Below are positions 5,238 through 5,555 of a stretch of 5,555 nucleotides of DNA, piece by piece (the first letter of the stretch is position 1; each line of letters starts with the position of its first letter). Location of the stretch: positions 1-5,555 of the forward strand of contig JAUWWA010000154.1 of assembly GCA_030617125.1 (NCBI GenBank), given 5' to 3'. The notes beneath the pieces were generated by a model. The model saw nothing but the letters and a program-made list of their open reading frames with translations, was not told where the DNA came from and made no database searches. The stretch is from Pirellulales bacterium (GTDB lineage Bacteria; Planctomycetota; Planctomycetia; Pirellulales; Thermoguttaceae). The position numbers were made by a program, and so were the translations under genes.

Positions 5238-5462
5238 CTATTCATCGCTCATTTCTGGAAGCAAGTACCGTTTGATGTTATCGTACCCGCGCAGAATACC
5301 GTTCTGCGTCTCGATTGCGGGCAAAGGATCGATGGAAGTTGATCCGAACACGGCACGGAACGTGACGTCTGCACGCTTCAGAGCTTGCTCCACGGCGCAC
5401 GACCGGTGGGAAGCGTCCATATGTAGGATCATGGGATCGTGGCCACGGTTAGGCTGTGTCAT
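5238..5462 (-). CDS. Small glutaredoxin/thioredoxin-fold-like protein
   Basis: This is a 74-residue protein without a family name that I can give with certainty. Its layout resembles a minimal glutaredoxin fold. A strand MILHMDA (11-17) is followed by a would-be active-site turn SHRSC (18-22) and helix AVEQALKRA (23-31). Next come strand VTFRAVFGS (33-41) and DPLPAIE (45-51), with Pro48 in the place of the fold's cis-proline. Last is GILRGYDNIKRYLLP (55-69), like the final strand and helix of glutaredoxins (family pattern GG/GYD-hydrophobic). Only the second Cys of a CxxC is present (Cys22), so a dithiol mechanism is unlikely. The start ATG 5462 has AAAGGA with good spacing. It begins 15 bp after the stop of the upstream gene, implying an operon. 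A non-redox binding role is equally possible. Confidence 0.6.
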   Translation of the reverse strand: MTQPNRGHDPMILHMDASHRSCAVEQALKRADVTFRAVFGSTSIDPLPAIETQNGILRGYDNIKRYLLPEMSDE

Positions 5463-5477
5463 ACTGGAATCCTTTCA

Positions 5478-5555
5478 CTAACACTCGAGTTCTGAGAAGA
5501 AGGAGCCTTCATTATTGCACAGGACAACGAATCCGTCATCCCGCAAGGGGTCGAG
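5478..5555 (-). CDS. C-terminal end of an unidentified protein
   Basis: On the minus strand a frame is open from the window edge for 25 codons to TAG 5480-5478, reading LDPLRDDGFVVLCNNEGSFF and then SELEC. Codon use is compatible with coding (many C/G third positions). The stop lies 15 bp before the start of the small thioredoxin-fold-like gene, and the Shine-Dalgarno of that gene follows directly, which supports a two-gene transcript. The fragment is too short to identify and could still be chance; a genuine coding end is the more likely reading. Confidence 0.5.
   Translation of the reverse strand, partial: LDPLRDDGFVVLCNNEGSFFSELEC

Overview
The window looks like a high-GC bacterial chromosome segment, most likely from Planctomycetota (Pirellulales-like). 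This is an inference from the strong G/C bias at third codon positions, the wording of the membrane protein, and the intergenic heptad repeat whose translation reads like SPISNLQ. No rRNA or other decisive marker is present. All genes except the one at the left edge are on the minus strand.

Left to right: the 3' end of glgC (glucose-1-phosphate adenylyltransferase, + strand) converges on a minus-strand tRNA-Pro(UGG) with a good extended -10 promoter. Next comes an intact parB (GTG start, strong Shine-Dalgarno). Immediately upstream of parB, where parA would normally lie, is a 291-bp parA wreck. Its pieces are colinear with ParA: N-terminal strand, shortened Walker A, the stretch leading into Walker B, the post-Walker-B stretch, and the C-terminus. 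They are spread over shifted frames with large internal deletions, and the last piece still overlaps the parB start by 11 bp. A promoter-like element lies just upstream of the wreck. About 330 bp further on is a 16-bp near-perfect parS palindrome (TGTTTCGCGTGAAACA). Between them lie a 16-unit tandem 7-bp array and a terminator-like hairpin.

The right half holds a polytopic membrane protein of unknown function, a short gap with a second hairpin of the same architecture as the first (opposite orientation, compensatory stem changes), a complete DUF1015-family protein, a 74-residue glutaredoxin/thioredoxin-fold-like small protein, and the last 25 codons of another gene that probably forms an operon with it.

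The main story is a chromosome-partition locus in which parB and parS are preserved but the adjacent parA has been destroyed, leaving little beyond the pieces flanking the parB promoter and ribosome binding site. I see no phage, CRISPR or defence system and no intact mobile element.
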